From NCBI GenBank assembly GCA_028753945.1, contig JAPNXP010000010.1:2979042-3043041 (forward strand): a stretch of 64,000 nt of DNA, read 5' to 3'. Below the pieces are notes generated by a model that did not search any database, had not been told where the DNA came from, and was given only the letters and a program-made list of their open reading frames with translations. This DNA comes from Hexactinellida sp. DTS-2022. Lineage: Eukaryota > Porifera > Hexactinellida. The translations under genes and the position numbers were made by a program. The stretch's first letter is position 1; the number at the start of each line of letters is the position of its first letter. Positions 10,194-21,246 of this stretch are shown in pieces.

Positions 10194-11085
10194 TCAAAAC
10201 ACTGGATATAAGTTTCGGATCCCTTTTATGATGTTGTTAAAGATGTTATCCTTGTTTCTCCTCCTCCAACAACCGTCAGCCAGATGTGTTTCCAACAGTT
10301 CATCAAGATTAGTAGTTGATCCTCTTCTCATTCTTTTCTTAACAATGTTCCAGCTACCTTCAATTCCTTGAGTGTGCACACCAGTAGTTGGATTCACGAA
10401 GTTCTCACTATGGTTGACAGTGTGATGCGTGTACTGGGGTGTATGAGCCAAGATATTGTATGCAGCCCACTCATCTGAGTATACTACGGAGCCAGGTAGG
10501 ACGTAATGCTGGATAAGGGGTAGCAGAGTTGCAGCAGATCTATCTGGTACACATAACATAACCATTCGGCCTGAATCTCTCTCGACTATTCCAAAAACCC
10601 AAGTCCCCACTACTAATCTTCCGCGGTTGTATTTACGTTTGCCGAACTTGGATTCATCAATCTCCACGATAATTCCGGGCCCACCTAAGGGTTCAGCATC
10701 TTGCATGATCTCTTCAACACAGATATCCCTCATAAAGTTCTTCCAATCAACAACAGTAGCTGGTGCCCACTGCAACTGCTTCTCCATAATAGCGTGTGAC
10801 TGAATGTCCTCACACCAGAGATACATGAATTGGAGAAGCGAAGTAAGCGAGAGTTTGGAAGAATGAAAGAAGGAACCAAAACGGATTGAACAGGAACTCT
10901 TGCATGCGCGACATTTCCACTTGTAACCATCCTGGGAGTTGGCGTAGGCACCCTCATACATTTCCTCCCCACATTTGCATTGCATAGCACGAGCTAAAAT
11001 GCCATAATCCCGTAACCAGTTAATTGTGTGTTGGTAGTTTGATGTTTGAAAATACAGGTCAAGAGAAGAAAGTCAGTTGGAAATT
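10194..11085 (-). pseudogene. Merlin (IS1016/ISXO2-like) transposase, copy 2, nearly complete
   Basis: From the internal Met at 10,985 a 263-residue frame runs without a break to the stop at 10,194. It keeps the cysteine pairs (QCKCG, KCRACKSSC) and all three acidic positions (VEIDESKF, VYSDEWAAY, GIEGSWNIV). Compared with copy 1, the first ~45 residues are spoiled: near 11,063 a 12-base CTCCCTCACCTG is replaced by an 11-base CTCTTGACCTG, shifting the frame upstream of the Met. So the catalytic domain is intact but the natural N-terminus is lost. Copies 1 and 2 are opposite in orientation and almost identical over the shared region, which implies recent mobility of the family. No clear terminal repeats were found. 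Confidence 0.88.
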
Positions 11086-13980
11086 TGTAAATATGTATAT
11101 ATATCATGTGTTAATTTATCATTAAAATATTAATTACAACAATTGTCTAGTTATATATCAATTCAAGTGCAAACAGGGTGGGTGAGTACATAATAGAATA
11201 TATATATATATTTATATCATATTATCAGGCTTTCATCTGGGTGCGCTATATATCAACTACAAATTTGTTATCGTTCCCATATCCATTCAGCTAGGCAAAT
11301 AGGGATTTTAGTATTGTTTAGGTAAGAAATAGTTTAATTTGCGAACCCAAAGGTGAGCAGATTTGCAAAGGCTATCTGAAATACTGCGTATATCTCAAGA
11401 TTCTCAACTGTCTAGAGTAGTTATTTACTTTAGTACTGTATTGTCTCTCTAATAGTCCACCAGTGGGAAAACGACACAGGTGGACTATTAGAGAACATGG
11501 ACTCATAAAGAATTTAGTCTTAATTAAGTAACATCAAAGGTAATGTAACTAATATACGGTATTGTCAGAGTATTAGTACATTCAAATATAATCTCGCATA
11601 CACATACAATCACTAAATTCATATAAACACGATGAGAAAAGTAAGAAATTATAGAAGTGGACCAGTAGAGAACTAGAGTATTAGAAAGTGTACTATTAGA
11701 GAGAATTAAATGTAATGCAGTTGATTCATCCAAAAGTATTACATTAGAAATGCATTTATAATATAATTTTTAATGTAGAATTATAGCTTAATTAACGCTT
11801 CCAAGGGGGTTGAGCACAATATGACAGCGCATACCAATATATGGAATTTGTATATTTTATCCATATGTACGATAGTACGCCCATTAGCAGCTCCAACAGT
11901 TATTAATTACAGACGATTAGCTTGCTTGCCTACCTCAGTTAACTTTTAATTTAATTGTTACGTTTAGGCAGCGTACCCCATCAAATAATTGTACTAGTTA
12001 TTTGTCGAAGTTACTTTGGTAAGTGATCAATATTCTTATTAAAATACGGGTAGTCTAACTGATGATGGTGCAATTAAAAATCGATTTCAAATATCTAGTA
12101 ATGTTGTAGGCACTAATTAGGATCTGATTGTCAACAAATTGATATCTTCAGAGATTTGAAAAGTTAAAAATAGAGAGTTGAAATTGACACATATAAAGAT
12201 ATGTGTTCTGTAATAGTCAAATTTAGCTTGTATGCATAAGAGTAACTACTGTAATAGCATTGTTTACAGTATAAAAGGCTTCTGTAATGTTATCAATTTT
12301 CTCCATAGGGTTTGGCTTATAACTGATTTTGGCCGTAACTTTGTCAATTATTGTCCGATTTTTGGGTTTCTTTTGGTCTATCTTCATCATTTATCGAGTT
12401 CTAGATTTTAGCCTAACTCCACGAAATCTTGGAGGTGTTTATTACTGAAGTTGCAACCTTGATTGCCTGTCTTTCGCGTAAGGGTGGACCGCCAACCGAA
12501 ATAGGAGTTTCCATTGGTTCCGATAATATTTGTATTTATGTTACGGGTTTGGTAAACTCTAATAAATAGCAAATACAAATAAGTATGGAAACTAAAGACT
12601 GTTACTAACTCTAATCTAATAAGTAATCTAGATACTAAAGCCGATGGTTCGATATAAAGTCTTGTCTCTAACACTGCTAACTACTCTGAACGTAGTTCTA
12701 GACAATTCATGTTAATTCTATCATAAATTCTACTTTAGGTTTGTTAACAATTTTTTTATTGTTCACCCATGATTATTGATTATATTTCTTGAACAAGGTA
12801 TAATTTTTTCAAAAATCCTAATATATATGGTTCAAAGTTATTAAGTAATCTACGTCGCGCCTTTTCGCGCATTTAGAATCTATTTTATAAGAATATTACA
12901 TCACCTAGGTTTTAGAGCTAGTAGAACCTAGTTTTGACAATTTTGTTGAGATCTCAGTATTTAAAAGTATTTTTCCACTAATTTGCCGACAGTTCAGCTC
13001 CCTACTAAATTTAATTCATCAAATTGACACCGAATTGTTTGATATTAGTCAGATTCTAATTCATTGTAATCCATAACTCACTGGATTCGAGTTAAGAAAT
13101 TCAAAAGCTTCTTTGTTATGCATAAGAAATAATTTTAATTGAAGGAGTATAATTTGTACTTGAATCACTTATCTTAATAAATTAATTAATATTAAAAGAA
13201 AATATCTGTGGGCAAATTTTTGGGAATCTGGAATTTGGTTTATATTGAAGTTAAATATGTCTACTTTATATTAAAAACACTAAAAACCCCCATAAACCTG
13301 GACACGATATTTCCCATCACCTTGAAGGAGGGGGACTAAGCAAGAATTTATTATCCGAATCGTATATTTTCCGTTAGCCACATCCCATAATCAATTTATA
13401 CTCCACAGTTATTACGATATCTAATATATATAATTAAACCATGTATATCAGAATATTCGAAAGAGAAGTCATTCTCAAGAACAGTGTTCTCAAAATCTGC
13501 AATGAAGCATTAGTAACTTTCTATAACCGCAAAATATAAATTCCAATTGTAAAAATCAAATACTTTGAATAGTCATAACAACCAAAATATTTCTTAGATC
13601 AGAATGAAATAATGCATTACCAGGTTATTTGATATTCTGAATTCAGTGGTAACCACGAATTCAAGTTTCAAGAGAATAATAATTTTACCCTATTTCCCCT
13701 TAAATTCCCACTGTGTAATGGGTTCAACACCTCCATAAAAATGCAAATTCAAAAATATGTTAATTTATTTTTGTTAACATATCGTTTCATGTCCACATCC
13801 ATGTTGAAGCATCTACAAATATTTTTCTGCTGCTAGAAGCTTGAATGTATGTATAAGAATTATTGTTGTTCAAATAATTTTGGCCGGCTAGTGTATTATC
13901 CACATTTTATGTTATTACCGGTAGGTCTAAATAAATTCATTTATTTAATTTAGTTTGCTTTAATTCATTGTATGTAAATA
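11086..13980. other. Long AT-rich non-coding stretch
   Basis: About 2.9 kb with no gene I can support. It contains one hairpin-forming MITE-like segment (11,444-11,716, separate entry) and otherwise scattered AT-rich unique sequence. Short frames here (11,524-11,733; 12,408-12,674) have no recognisable motif. Confidence 0.5.
11444..11716. repeat. Inverted-repeat segment CTCTAATAGTCCACC
   Basis: TCTCTAATAGTCCACC (from ~11,446) is followed after a 17-base gap by its reverse complement GGTGGACTATTAGAGA (to 11,494). Diverged units (GTGGACCAGTAGAGAAC, GTACTATTAGAGAGA) recur to about 11,705. Probably a Tigger-like MITE relic. Confidence 0.5.
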
Positions 13981-14639
13981 CTACAGTAAAACCTTCAGAA
14001 AGTAAACACCATAAGGATAAACCAAAAATGTTCACTTTTCAAAGGTGTTCACTATTAATTGTTTATCATAAAGTGTCCCATCCAAATTATACCTCCAATA
14101 ATAACTTATCACGTATTGTCTGATACAGTGCTTCTCAACCGGTGTTCTGCAAAAGTGATTTCAGGGTTCCCTGAAACTTGGGGGTTCCACAGGGGTTCCT
14201 TGACTCAGAAATATATACATACTATGTATAGACATTGTTAAAAATATTTTGTATTGAAAATTATTAGCCACATAACTACCAGAACATCACCTGGTGATTC
14301 AATGTATTGATTGTTATCTGATATTATTTTGTTACAGTAAAGCCATAATTTATAATAATAATGATTCATATGAACTGACTAGAGGGATTACATCAATTGT
14401 GATTTTTAGATATTTGTTACCAGTTTGACACGATATCAATGCGAAACATAATTGTAATCAGCTACAAATACGCATACAATACTTGTCATAGTATTTTAAT
14501 ATTACGAAGAGCCATTCTGTCAAATGAAGCAGTATAATTTGTCCAATTTTACATTACAAAAAATTCCAAATAATTATATTGATATTTTGGAGAGAGATAA
14601 ATGACTGAATAGATTGAAAGTAAATTGTTTAATATGCTA
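13981..14639. other. Non-coding stretch with MITE-like ends
   Basis: A GTTCAC/GTGAAC-rich segment (13,984-14,060; TACAGTAAAACCTTCAG, AGGTGTTCACT) resembles one at 18,411-18,560. A hAT-type terminus CAGTGCTTCTCAACC starts at 14,126. No gene seen. Confidence 0.45.
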
Positions 14640-16218
14640 GAAAGTTTAAGTCGACGCTCGTTTCAAGGATATGAAGATAGGAGATATGATAATTAGAACC
14701 CGACATCATACGGTATAGACCGAAATGGTGTTCCAAGGGATCCGTCAGTAGAAAGGAGGACAACACATATGTAAAGCAGTGTGTTATACAGCCATTCGTA
14801 AATACGCTCCTAATCCTGGTCTGATTAAATTTTCATACGCCTAAATCACAAATTAATGCTACGGTATAGGAGAGGATTCTAAATTATCGTGCTCCTAATT
14901 AAAATTTTCAAAAAATCATCTCGCGCTCCTGGATAATTCCCTGAATTGTAAAGCCACAATATTGAGTCAAATGGTTGGTAATTTGTGGTAGACAATAAAA
15001 GCATGTTCTAAACTGGTGTATGTTTGTTTATCAGTTTGCCAATTTTCTGGTAAAGTTTGCCAAGCATCTAAACAAAAAACTACACGAGTCAAAAATAGAA
15101 ATCGTTCGTCATTCAAAGTCAAAGGTCTAGAGAAATTATCGTTCAAACGTATTCCTTTAAATGGTTTGTTAACATTGAATAATTTCCAAACAGTAAGAAG
15201 GGTATCAATCAACTCAGGAGTATTATTTCTATATTCTGGATAACGCAATTCGTTCTGGATAGTTAGGCTAAGTTAGCGCAGATATTGTTAGTGCGTTAAC
15301 GACTTTCAAAACCAGTTTTACATTTTGAAGCTCTATGCTAGACGGAAAACAGGACTTCATAGTCAAATGAGGAGCTAACTTGGCTAAACTTGTTCTTTCT
15401 GGTTATATAATTGACGTACATCTTGAAAGGATGCAACCGAACTAAAGGGTATAATCACAATAATCTACTTTAAAATTTAAAAAATTTGGAAAATGAAATG
15501 TTTTATCAAGATCTTTTTGATTTAACCAGTTATTACGAATACTTTTAATACTATGTGTACAAAATCAAATGTCAGAAAGTGTATTCTATTGCTATCAAAT
15601 TGCAAACGCACTAATTCTGAGGAATCCTTATTTTTTTCATTATTAAGTAGTAAATCATTGATGACCTACTTAATATGCTCTTTGGCTCGAGGTAAATTAA
15701 TCGATTCCTTAGTATTTTTAGAACTAGAGTTGTATTTTCAAGCAAGTTCCTGCAAAACGGATTCAATTTCTCGGATTTCACTAATTGCAGCAATGTTAAC
15801 GGATATACTCTGTCCATTAAAATAGGCTCAGGTGGGTAAATATGCCTTGATTTCAAGGTACAAATCTACAGAGATAATTTTTTCAGCCATTTTAGCGAGA
15901 ACAAACGTTATGTTGCTCTCATTAAGGAAACCACACCAACCAACTATTAGGTAAATAAATCAAGGTTAACTTATCTTACAAGTCCTGTAGAGAGTTTACC
16001 ACAAACCTCTCTTTCTCTTGACTCTCGGACCTCAAACTGAGTTGTAGTGTTTGCGTTTGGTTCATCAAGGCTTCCTCTTTTGCATCGCATGACAAGCGAT
16101 TCCGTTTGGTAGGTTTGGATGAGAAATACGCTGGGCAGCCGGGCAGTAAACTTGGTGCAGCGCCTTCCTTCAGCTTTGGCTTCGCCCGCGGTACTTCACC
16201 AATGATCCAATATATCAC
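14640..16218 (-). pseudogene. P-element (THAP9-like) transposase, degenerate copy 5
   Basis: Reads in order, on the minus strand: the end of the THAP domain and linker (16,218-15,976; PKLKEGAAPSLLPGCPAYFSS), broken middle parts, then RPLTLNDERFLFLTRVVF and DAWQTLPENW (15,248-14,967), and a frame-broken ...PLEHHFG..RMMSGSNYH equivalent at 14,740-14,690. It is closest to copy 2 (39.7-42.5 kb). The first half of the THAP finger is missing, there are many stops, and about 130 bp of unrelated sequence (14,820-14,950) is inserted. I did not find its terminal repeats. Confidence 0.75.
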
Positions 16219-16277
16219 TAATCCATTATATAACTATATTCAATGCATTACTGCATTTAATATATGACTGTATACAT

Positions 16278-17470
16278 CAGTGGTTCCCAACAATTTTTCT
16301 GGTTGCGACCCTATTTAAATAACGCGACCCCTCAAACTACATATTCATACTATGATACATTTTCATTCATCGCAACAAATTATTAATGATGTCATCCTAA
16401 GTAAGATTAATGTCGTATAATCAATGTGATGGTTGAGCCTGTTTTTCTGCAACCAGTTTTCCAATGCGTGGCTCGGTAGATGATAACGCAACAATCATGT
16501 CATTTTCTATTTCAAGCCGATTCCTGTACTTTGTTTTAATAACTACCATTGAAGAGAACGACTGCTCACATAATTATGACGAAGGGTAAGGCATTAGGAG
16601 CCATATTGCCTTCTTTGACAGGCCTGGGTAGGATCGAAGCATTTTGCACCAGAAACTGTGAAAGACACGGAGTGGAATGATGCTTTCGCTCCGGGCAAGT
16701 AGCTTTCGAACTTACTAATCAGCAGTGCTCGACAAAATGAAATTTAGATGGTGGCTAATTAAGCCACCACCTCACTTTTTCTGGTGGCTAAAGAATAATC
16801 AACGGCCGGTTTAACAAACCACTGATTGCTTGACAAACTTCTGATGCCGTAAAACAACACTAATATTCATAACCAATAATTCAACGGACAATTTAATCTA
16901 CACAACATCAAATAATTCCACAATGAATGGTGGATTAGTTAAGCCACCAAAGTTGAAATTTGGTGGCTTAAGAAAGATTTTTGGTGGCTAACGCCACCAA
17001 ACCACCTAATTTGTCGAGCACTGCTAATCAGTGACTGAATATGTTTAGTAATTTCGTGAGAAATAGTTTCGACTTCGATGTCTTCAGTTTCTTACATGTA
17101 TGCAGAGAGGCGCGGAAATAATACGAAGCGCCTGTGACTGACTTTGTCTTTTTACAAAACCAGTGTTGCAAGAAACCCTTTTATTTTGTCATGGAAGAGC
17201 ATCAGGTTCGCTTCTTTGCCTTGAAGCGTACGAATCAGCACATTGATAGGTTCAAAAATGTCACTTAAATAGCACAAGCTAGCGAGCCAGTTACTCGAAT
17301 CCAGCATTGTTTTTTGTGTGTGCGTAAGAAGTCTTTTAGCTCTTCACGTAGCTCGTAAACAAGCAGAATAACGTTTCCTCGTGAGAGCCATCGCACCTGT
17401 GTGTAGAACAGTAAGTTTATATGGTCAGAGTCCATTTCATGACAGATTAAATTGCAATATATCGGCATAC
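16278..17470 (-). pseudogene. hAT transposase remnant (GTF2IRD2/ZBED5-like)
   Basis: The element terminus CAGTGGTTCCCAAC starts at 16,278. On the minus strand the remnants include a C-terminal hAT dimerisation-like segment (SFSSMVVIKTKYRNRLEIEN near 16,560-16,480) and, upstream at 17,468-17,265, a segment with TQVRWLSRGNV, a strongly conserved stretch of the ZBED5/GTF2IRD2 group of hAT-derived proteins. The 5' part is missing, frames are broken, and a 301-bp MITE interrupts it. Confidence 0.7.
16723..17023. mobile_element. 301-bp hAT MITE (TSD CTAATCAG)
   Basis: Ends CAGTGCTCGACAAAATGAAA and, reverse complemented, CAGTGCTCGACAAATTAGGT. CTAATCAG is duplicated exactly at 16,715-16,722 and 17,024-17,031. 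The interior is made of GGTGGCTTA/TAAGCCACC inverted motifs. Confidence 0.85.
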
Positions 17471-18692
17471 TATAAATACATGGAGACCTGAAGTTTTTAT
17501 TTATGTAACTTTACTATGCCGACTATACTATAGTATAGTGGCCCAGTTCTAATCTAACTACCTATACTATTATTTACTGTGCCAACTACTACGTAGTGGG
17601 CCAGTATTAAAATCACTGCATTTTTTCATTTTTGTTAAAATTTCTCGGGATACTACCCAGGCCACACCTTTATCGATTGGGGCTGAAAATTTAGGTACAG
17701 AGTGAACGTATAATTTGCACCTGGGTTTTCTTTTTTTGATCGAAGCATTTTAACACCTCTTTTAAACTAACTATGTCTCATAACATTAAATTATGAATAT
17801 TTACGTGGACAAAACTGACATGTCTGGTTAAATAATTTAATATCTGTCTACCTTATTATAGGAAATTAACGCGAATTTCTCCAAATCGCGTTAATTTCCT
17901 TCGCGGTAATTTCATGGAGAGTTAATTTCCATAACCTTAATTTCCTGCTATTTAGCAAAATTATACATTAATGGACAAACTTCTTAGCTACATACTTTCA
18001 GATGTGCAACTAGGTTGAGAGGATATAACATGTCTATCAAGTGGATTGGAAGCCTATTTTGGCACAATAAATAGTATTTAATCAGGAGATTAATAACCCT
18101 GAATTTTTTTCTAAAAATTTATTCGCGTTAATTTCATGTATTTGAAAATGTTCAGCTCCAATTCGCGTTAATTACCTTCGCGTTAATTTCATAGCGCGTT
18201 AATTTCCTATAATAAGGTAGTTTCTGCCATAATTGGTTACAATCTCCTGTATTTCCTAACACTTCAGATTCAGTCAAACTTTTAAATATAATTCTATTGT
18301 GTTAACTTGTAAAATTATATTGACTCAACTTGTTAAATCTTAAGCTATTGTTTCAATTTGCGATAAATATTCATTTAGTTGTAAATCCGTGCTAGTTTCT
18401 ATTTAATTGTACTGTAAAGCCTCCACATGTGAACACCTTCAATAAATTAACTCCAAATATTGACACTTTTTCTCGGTCACAAATTTTTCCTATTGTTTTA
18501 CACAGTGTTTACTCTCCGACTTCTGAACATCTCTGAAAAGTGTAATGTGAACACATAATCTGGTCCCAATTGTCCAAATTATATAGAGTGTTATTTAATC
18601 TGCTTGAGATGGACTTTCTGGAGCTAACTGGTAGCTATGCTTTCACACTTGTTGTGATTGCACATATAATTCATGCTGTGGGTTTATTAGAC
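17471..18692. other. Non-coding stretch with MITEs
   Basis: Contains two short palindromic units (TATACTATAGTATA and ACTACTACGTAGT, each followed by GGCCCAGT or GGGCCAGT, 17,524-17,606), the 367-bp MITE at 17,851-18,217, and a GTGAACACC-rich segment at 18,411-18,560 related to 13,984-14,060. The short frame at 18,570-18,773 has no recognisable motif. No gene supported. Confidence 0.5.
17851..18217. mobile_element. ATTAACGCG-rich MITE, copy 1
   Basis: Ends CCTTATTATAGGAAATTAAC and its reverse complement, flanked by TA. The arms repeat ATTCGCGTTAATTTC many times in both orientations. A second copy lies in inverted orientation at 25,784-26,115 (shared interior, e.g. GATGTGCAACTAG versus CTAGTTGCACATC). 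Confidence 0.8.
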
Positions 18693-18991
18693 CAGTGCTT
18701 CTCAACCTTTTCAGTTGCACGGAACCTTTGCGAAATTGGAATCCTTTCGCGGAACCCTCCTTCCTATTTATAGAATATCTAATAGCACAAATTGCACTTA
18801 ACATAAAACTAAAGAATACAAAAGCTAATTAGTTAGTGACTTGTTTGTTGTTGTTTCTTCTTAATTATGAGATCAAAGCGTGGATTAAGATTGCCGAGAG
18901 CACATCGCATCGTAGTGTCTAAGTTTTGATTAAGGCTATTCCTTGTTTTCGTCTTTATGTGTGTGAGACAAGAAAATCCTTTCTCACATAG

Positions 18992-19165
18992 ATTTTCTAA
19001 GTTGTCATTAGTTCAACTGATATTTCATAGAGTAGTCATTAGTTCTACTGATATTTCATAGAGTTGTCATTAGTTCTACTGATATTTCATAGAGTTGTCA
19101 TTAGTTCTACTGACATTTCATAGAGTTGTCATTAGTTATATTGTAAGATTCACGGAGTTGTCATT
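18992..19165. repeat. Left ~35-bp tandem array of the MULE
   Basis: Units of TTCTACTGATATTTCATAGA plus GTTGTCATTAG repeat about five times. They are mirrored by the inverted array at 21,018-21,246. Confidence 0.9.
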
Positions 19166-19326
19166 AGGGTTTCTTATTCTTCAATAATTTGCTTTTAGAT
19201 ATCACCTATTGTGTTCTTTGATCACTACCTAATTTTATTGAATTTGTGGGTTTTCCACTCAAAACTCAAAACACATAACAATATTTATAAATTACTATAA
19301 ATTATCATTCCCTACACACATCGTAA

Positions 19327-20932
19327 ATGGAATACAAAATAGATAATTATCGACGACATACTGGCCGAGTTCTCACAACAGCAGATGGCCATAAATATCT
19401 TAAACGAAAATATACAGATAATGTAGTCTACCTGAAATGTGCTCTCTTCAGAGATGGCTGTAGAGCTATGGCATAATTGAATAAAAACACTGACTTGATT
19501 ACCCCGGGCTCAATCCATAACCATAACTTGCTGAAATACAGTTCTGATATATTCCAATTTTAAAAAAAGAGATGTAAAACAGTTGCACGTACCTCACAAG
19601 ATTACCTTAGGAAAATATTTGATGATGCAGTACGAGAGGATCCTTTTGCGCAAGAGGTAACCTTCAATGAGTGCGAATCCTCTATGTATCGCTCGCGAAG
19701 AAGATCGCAACCGAAAATACCTTCAAATGCTTCTGAATTATCTGAAATGATATCAACTACCACTTTTGAAAAGTTTCATAGAAGTACAATTTCAGTGAAT
19801 AACCAAACTGCACTGATATTCTTCTCTGATAGAATGAGTGAATTGATGCCACGAATAAATCATATCCAGTTCGATGGAACCTTCTACTGTGTTCCGAAGC
19901 AATTCTATAAACTGTGGACAATTTTTGTAACGGTTGGCAAACACAACTTACCTGCTATCCATTGTCTTTTGACTGGTAAAGAACAAGAGCTATACAAGTG
20001 CATTTTGAATAGCATTCGCATTCTCATACCCTAATTAACCCCACAACATGTATGCAAGACTGGGAAATCGCTCCATTAAATGCATTGAGAGAGATTTATC
20101 CATATGTTGAAGTAAAGGGCTGTTGGTTTCATTTTACACAACGCATTTGGCATCAAACTCAAAAATTCGGAATTGTAAAGAATTTTCACAACAATCCAGA
20201 GTTATCACATTTGTAAGACACTTAATGGCGATTCCCTTCCTGCCAAGTACACTAATACAACCAACATATAACCTTATAAGTACTCCGAATACACTTAATG
20301 ACACAGAAAAAGCCAACATAGACAAGCTCAAACGATATTATGCAAAGAGATGGCTCGGTCAAGTTAGTTCTGATGAATTATCGATATTTGACGCAAAATC
20401 AACTACAAACAATGGAGCTTAAAGTTATCATGCAAAGCTCAAAAGAAGAGTTCAGACAAGTCATCCCCGAATTTGGAGCTTTTTATCATTATTTAAGGAA
20501 ATAATCGCAGACACTGATCTTGAAGTTGAAAGATTGTTGAGTGGAAAAGAAATAAGCAGGCCGAGAATACTTAAGAAAGTTATTAATGAGGAGCGTCGTA
20601 TAGCATATAAAGATAAGTTGCAGAATGGTAACTATACACCTTTGCAATTTTTGGAGGCTATAAGTGATACAATCGGAAAGATAGCAGTTCATTTTTTAGA
20701 GGCAGAATATTTCGATTTTTCCGACAAATCTGAAACAGAAGATGAATTGGAGAGTACGATAAATAATAATTGTGCAGTTTGTCTTCATCCCAGAACATCG
20801 ACATGGATCTTTTTACCATGTAAGCATGCGAATTGCTGTACAGGATGCAATAAAAGAATTGAAGAACTTAGAAATCCCTGTCCAACATGCCGTTCTCCAA
20901 TTGAGAATCGATTCCAAATATTTATTAGTTAA
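19327..20932 (+). pseudogene. MULE transposase with N-terminal FLYWCH-like finger and C-terminal RING finger
   Basis: ATG 19,327 opens a FLYWCH-like zinc finger (KYLKRKYTDNVVYLKCALF, then C and H-N-H). A frame-broken linker leads to the MULE DDE domain: the HIQFDGTFYCVP stretch (~19,860) has the first Asp in the usual DGTF context, and LPAIHCLLTGKEQELY follows. The second and third catalytic regions are damaged; around 20,040-20,420 only fragments in shifted frames remain. The last frame (20,534-20,932) ends in a canonical C3HC4 RING: NCAVCLHPRTSTWIFLPCKH, NCCTGC, CPTC. RING fingers of this sort are E3 ubiquitin-ligase modules. The RING lies on the same strand, inside the element ends and at the C-terminus, so it appears to be part of the element's gene rather than a chance neighbour. 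Several stops make the copy non-functional. Confidence 0.75.
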
Positions 20933-21017
20933 TTTAGTTAGTTTAGTTAATATTATTATTTCAACTACTCTTTATATTATATTCATTTATTAGTAATAAA
21001 TTATGTTAAACTATGAC

Positions 21018-21246
21018 AACTCCATGAATCTTACAATAGAACTAATGACAACTCTATGAAATATCAGTAGAACTAAGGCAACTCTATGAAATATCAGTAG
21101 AACTAAGGCAACTCTATGAAATATCAGTAAACTAATGACAACTCTATGAAATGTCAGTAGCACTAATGACAACTCTATGAAATATCAGTAGAACTAATGA
21201 TAACTCTATGAAATATCAGTAGAACTAATGACAACTTAGAAAATTC
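21018..21246. repeat. Right ~35-bp tandem array of the MULE
   Basis: Units of CTAATGACAACTCTATGAAA plus TATCAGTAGAA repeat about six times, the reverse complement of the left array. Confidence 0.9.

Larger units (their letters stand above)
18992..21246 (+). mobile_element. MULE with tandem-repeat inverted ends, carrying FLYWCH-transposase-RING gene
   Basis: Both ends start ATTTTCTAAGTTGTCATTAG and consist of four to six ~35-bp units (ATTTCATAGAGTTGTCATTAG, TTCTACTGAT), inverted with respect to each other (18,992-19,165 and 21,018-21,246). Long tandem-repeat termini are common in MULEs. The 9 bases outside each end (CTCACATAG, TCGCACTAG) are only partly alike, so the duplication is not proven. 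It split the hAT element above. Confidence 0.75.

Noticed and set aside
18570-18773. 67-residue hydrophobic frame as a small membrane protein gene
   Set aside because: It runs into the hAT terminus at 18,693, has no supported promoter or homologue, and is best seen as chance.
18985-21246. CRISPR-like repeat arrays
   Set aside because: The ~35-bp units are contiguous without unique spacers, form inverted ends of a MULE, and the genome is eukaryotic.
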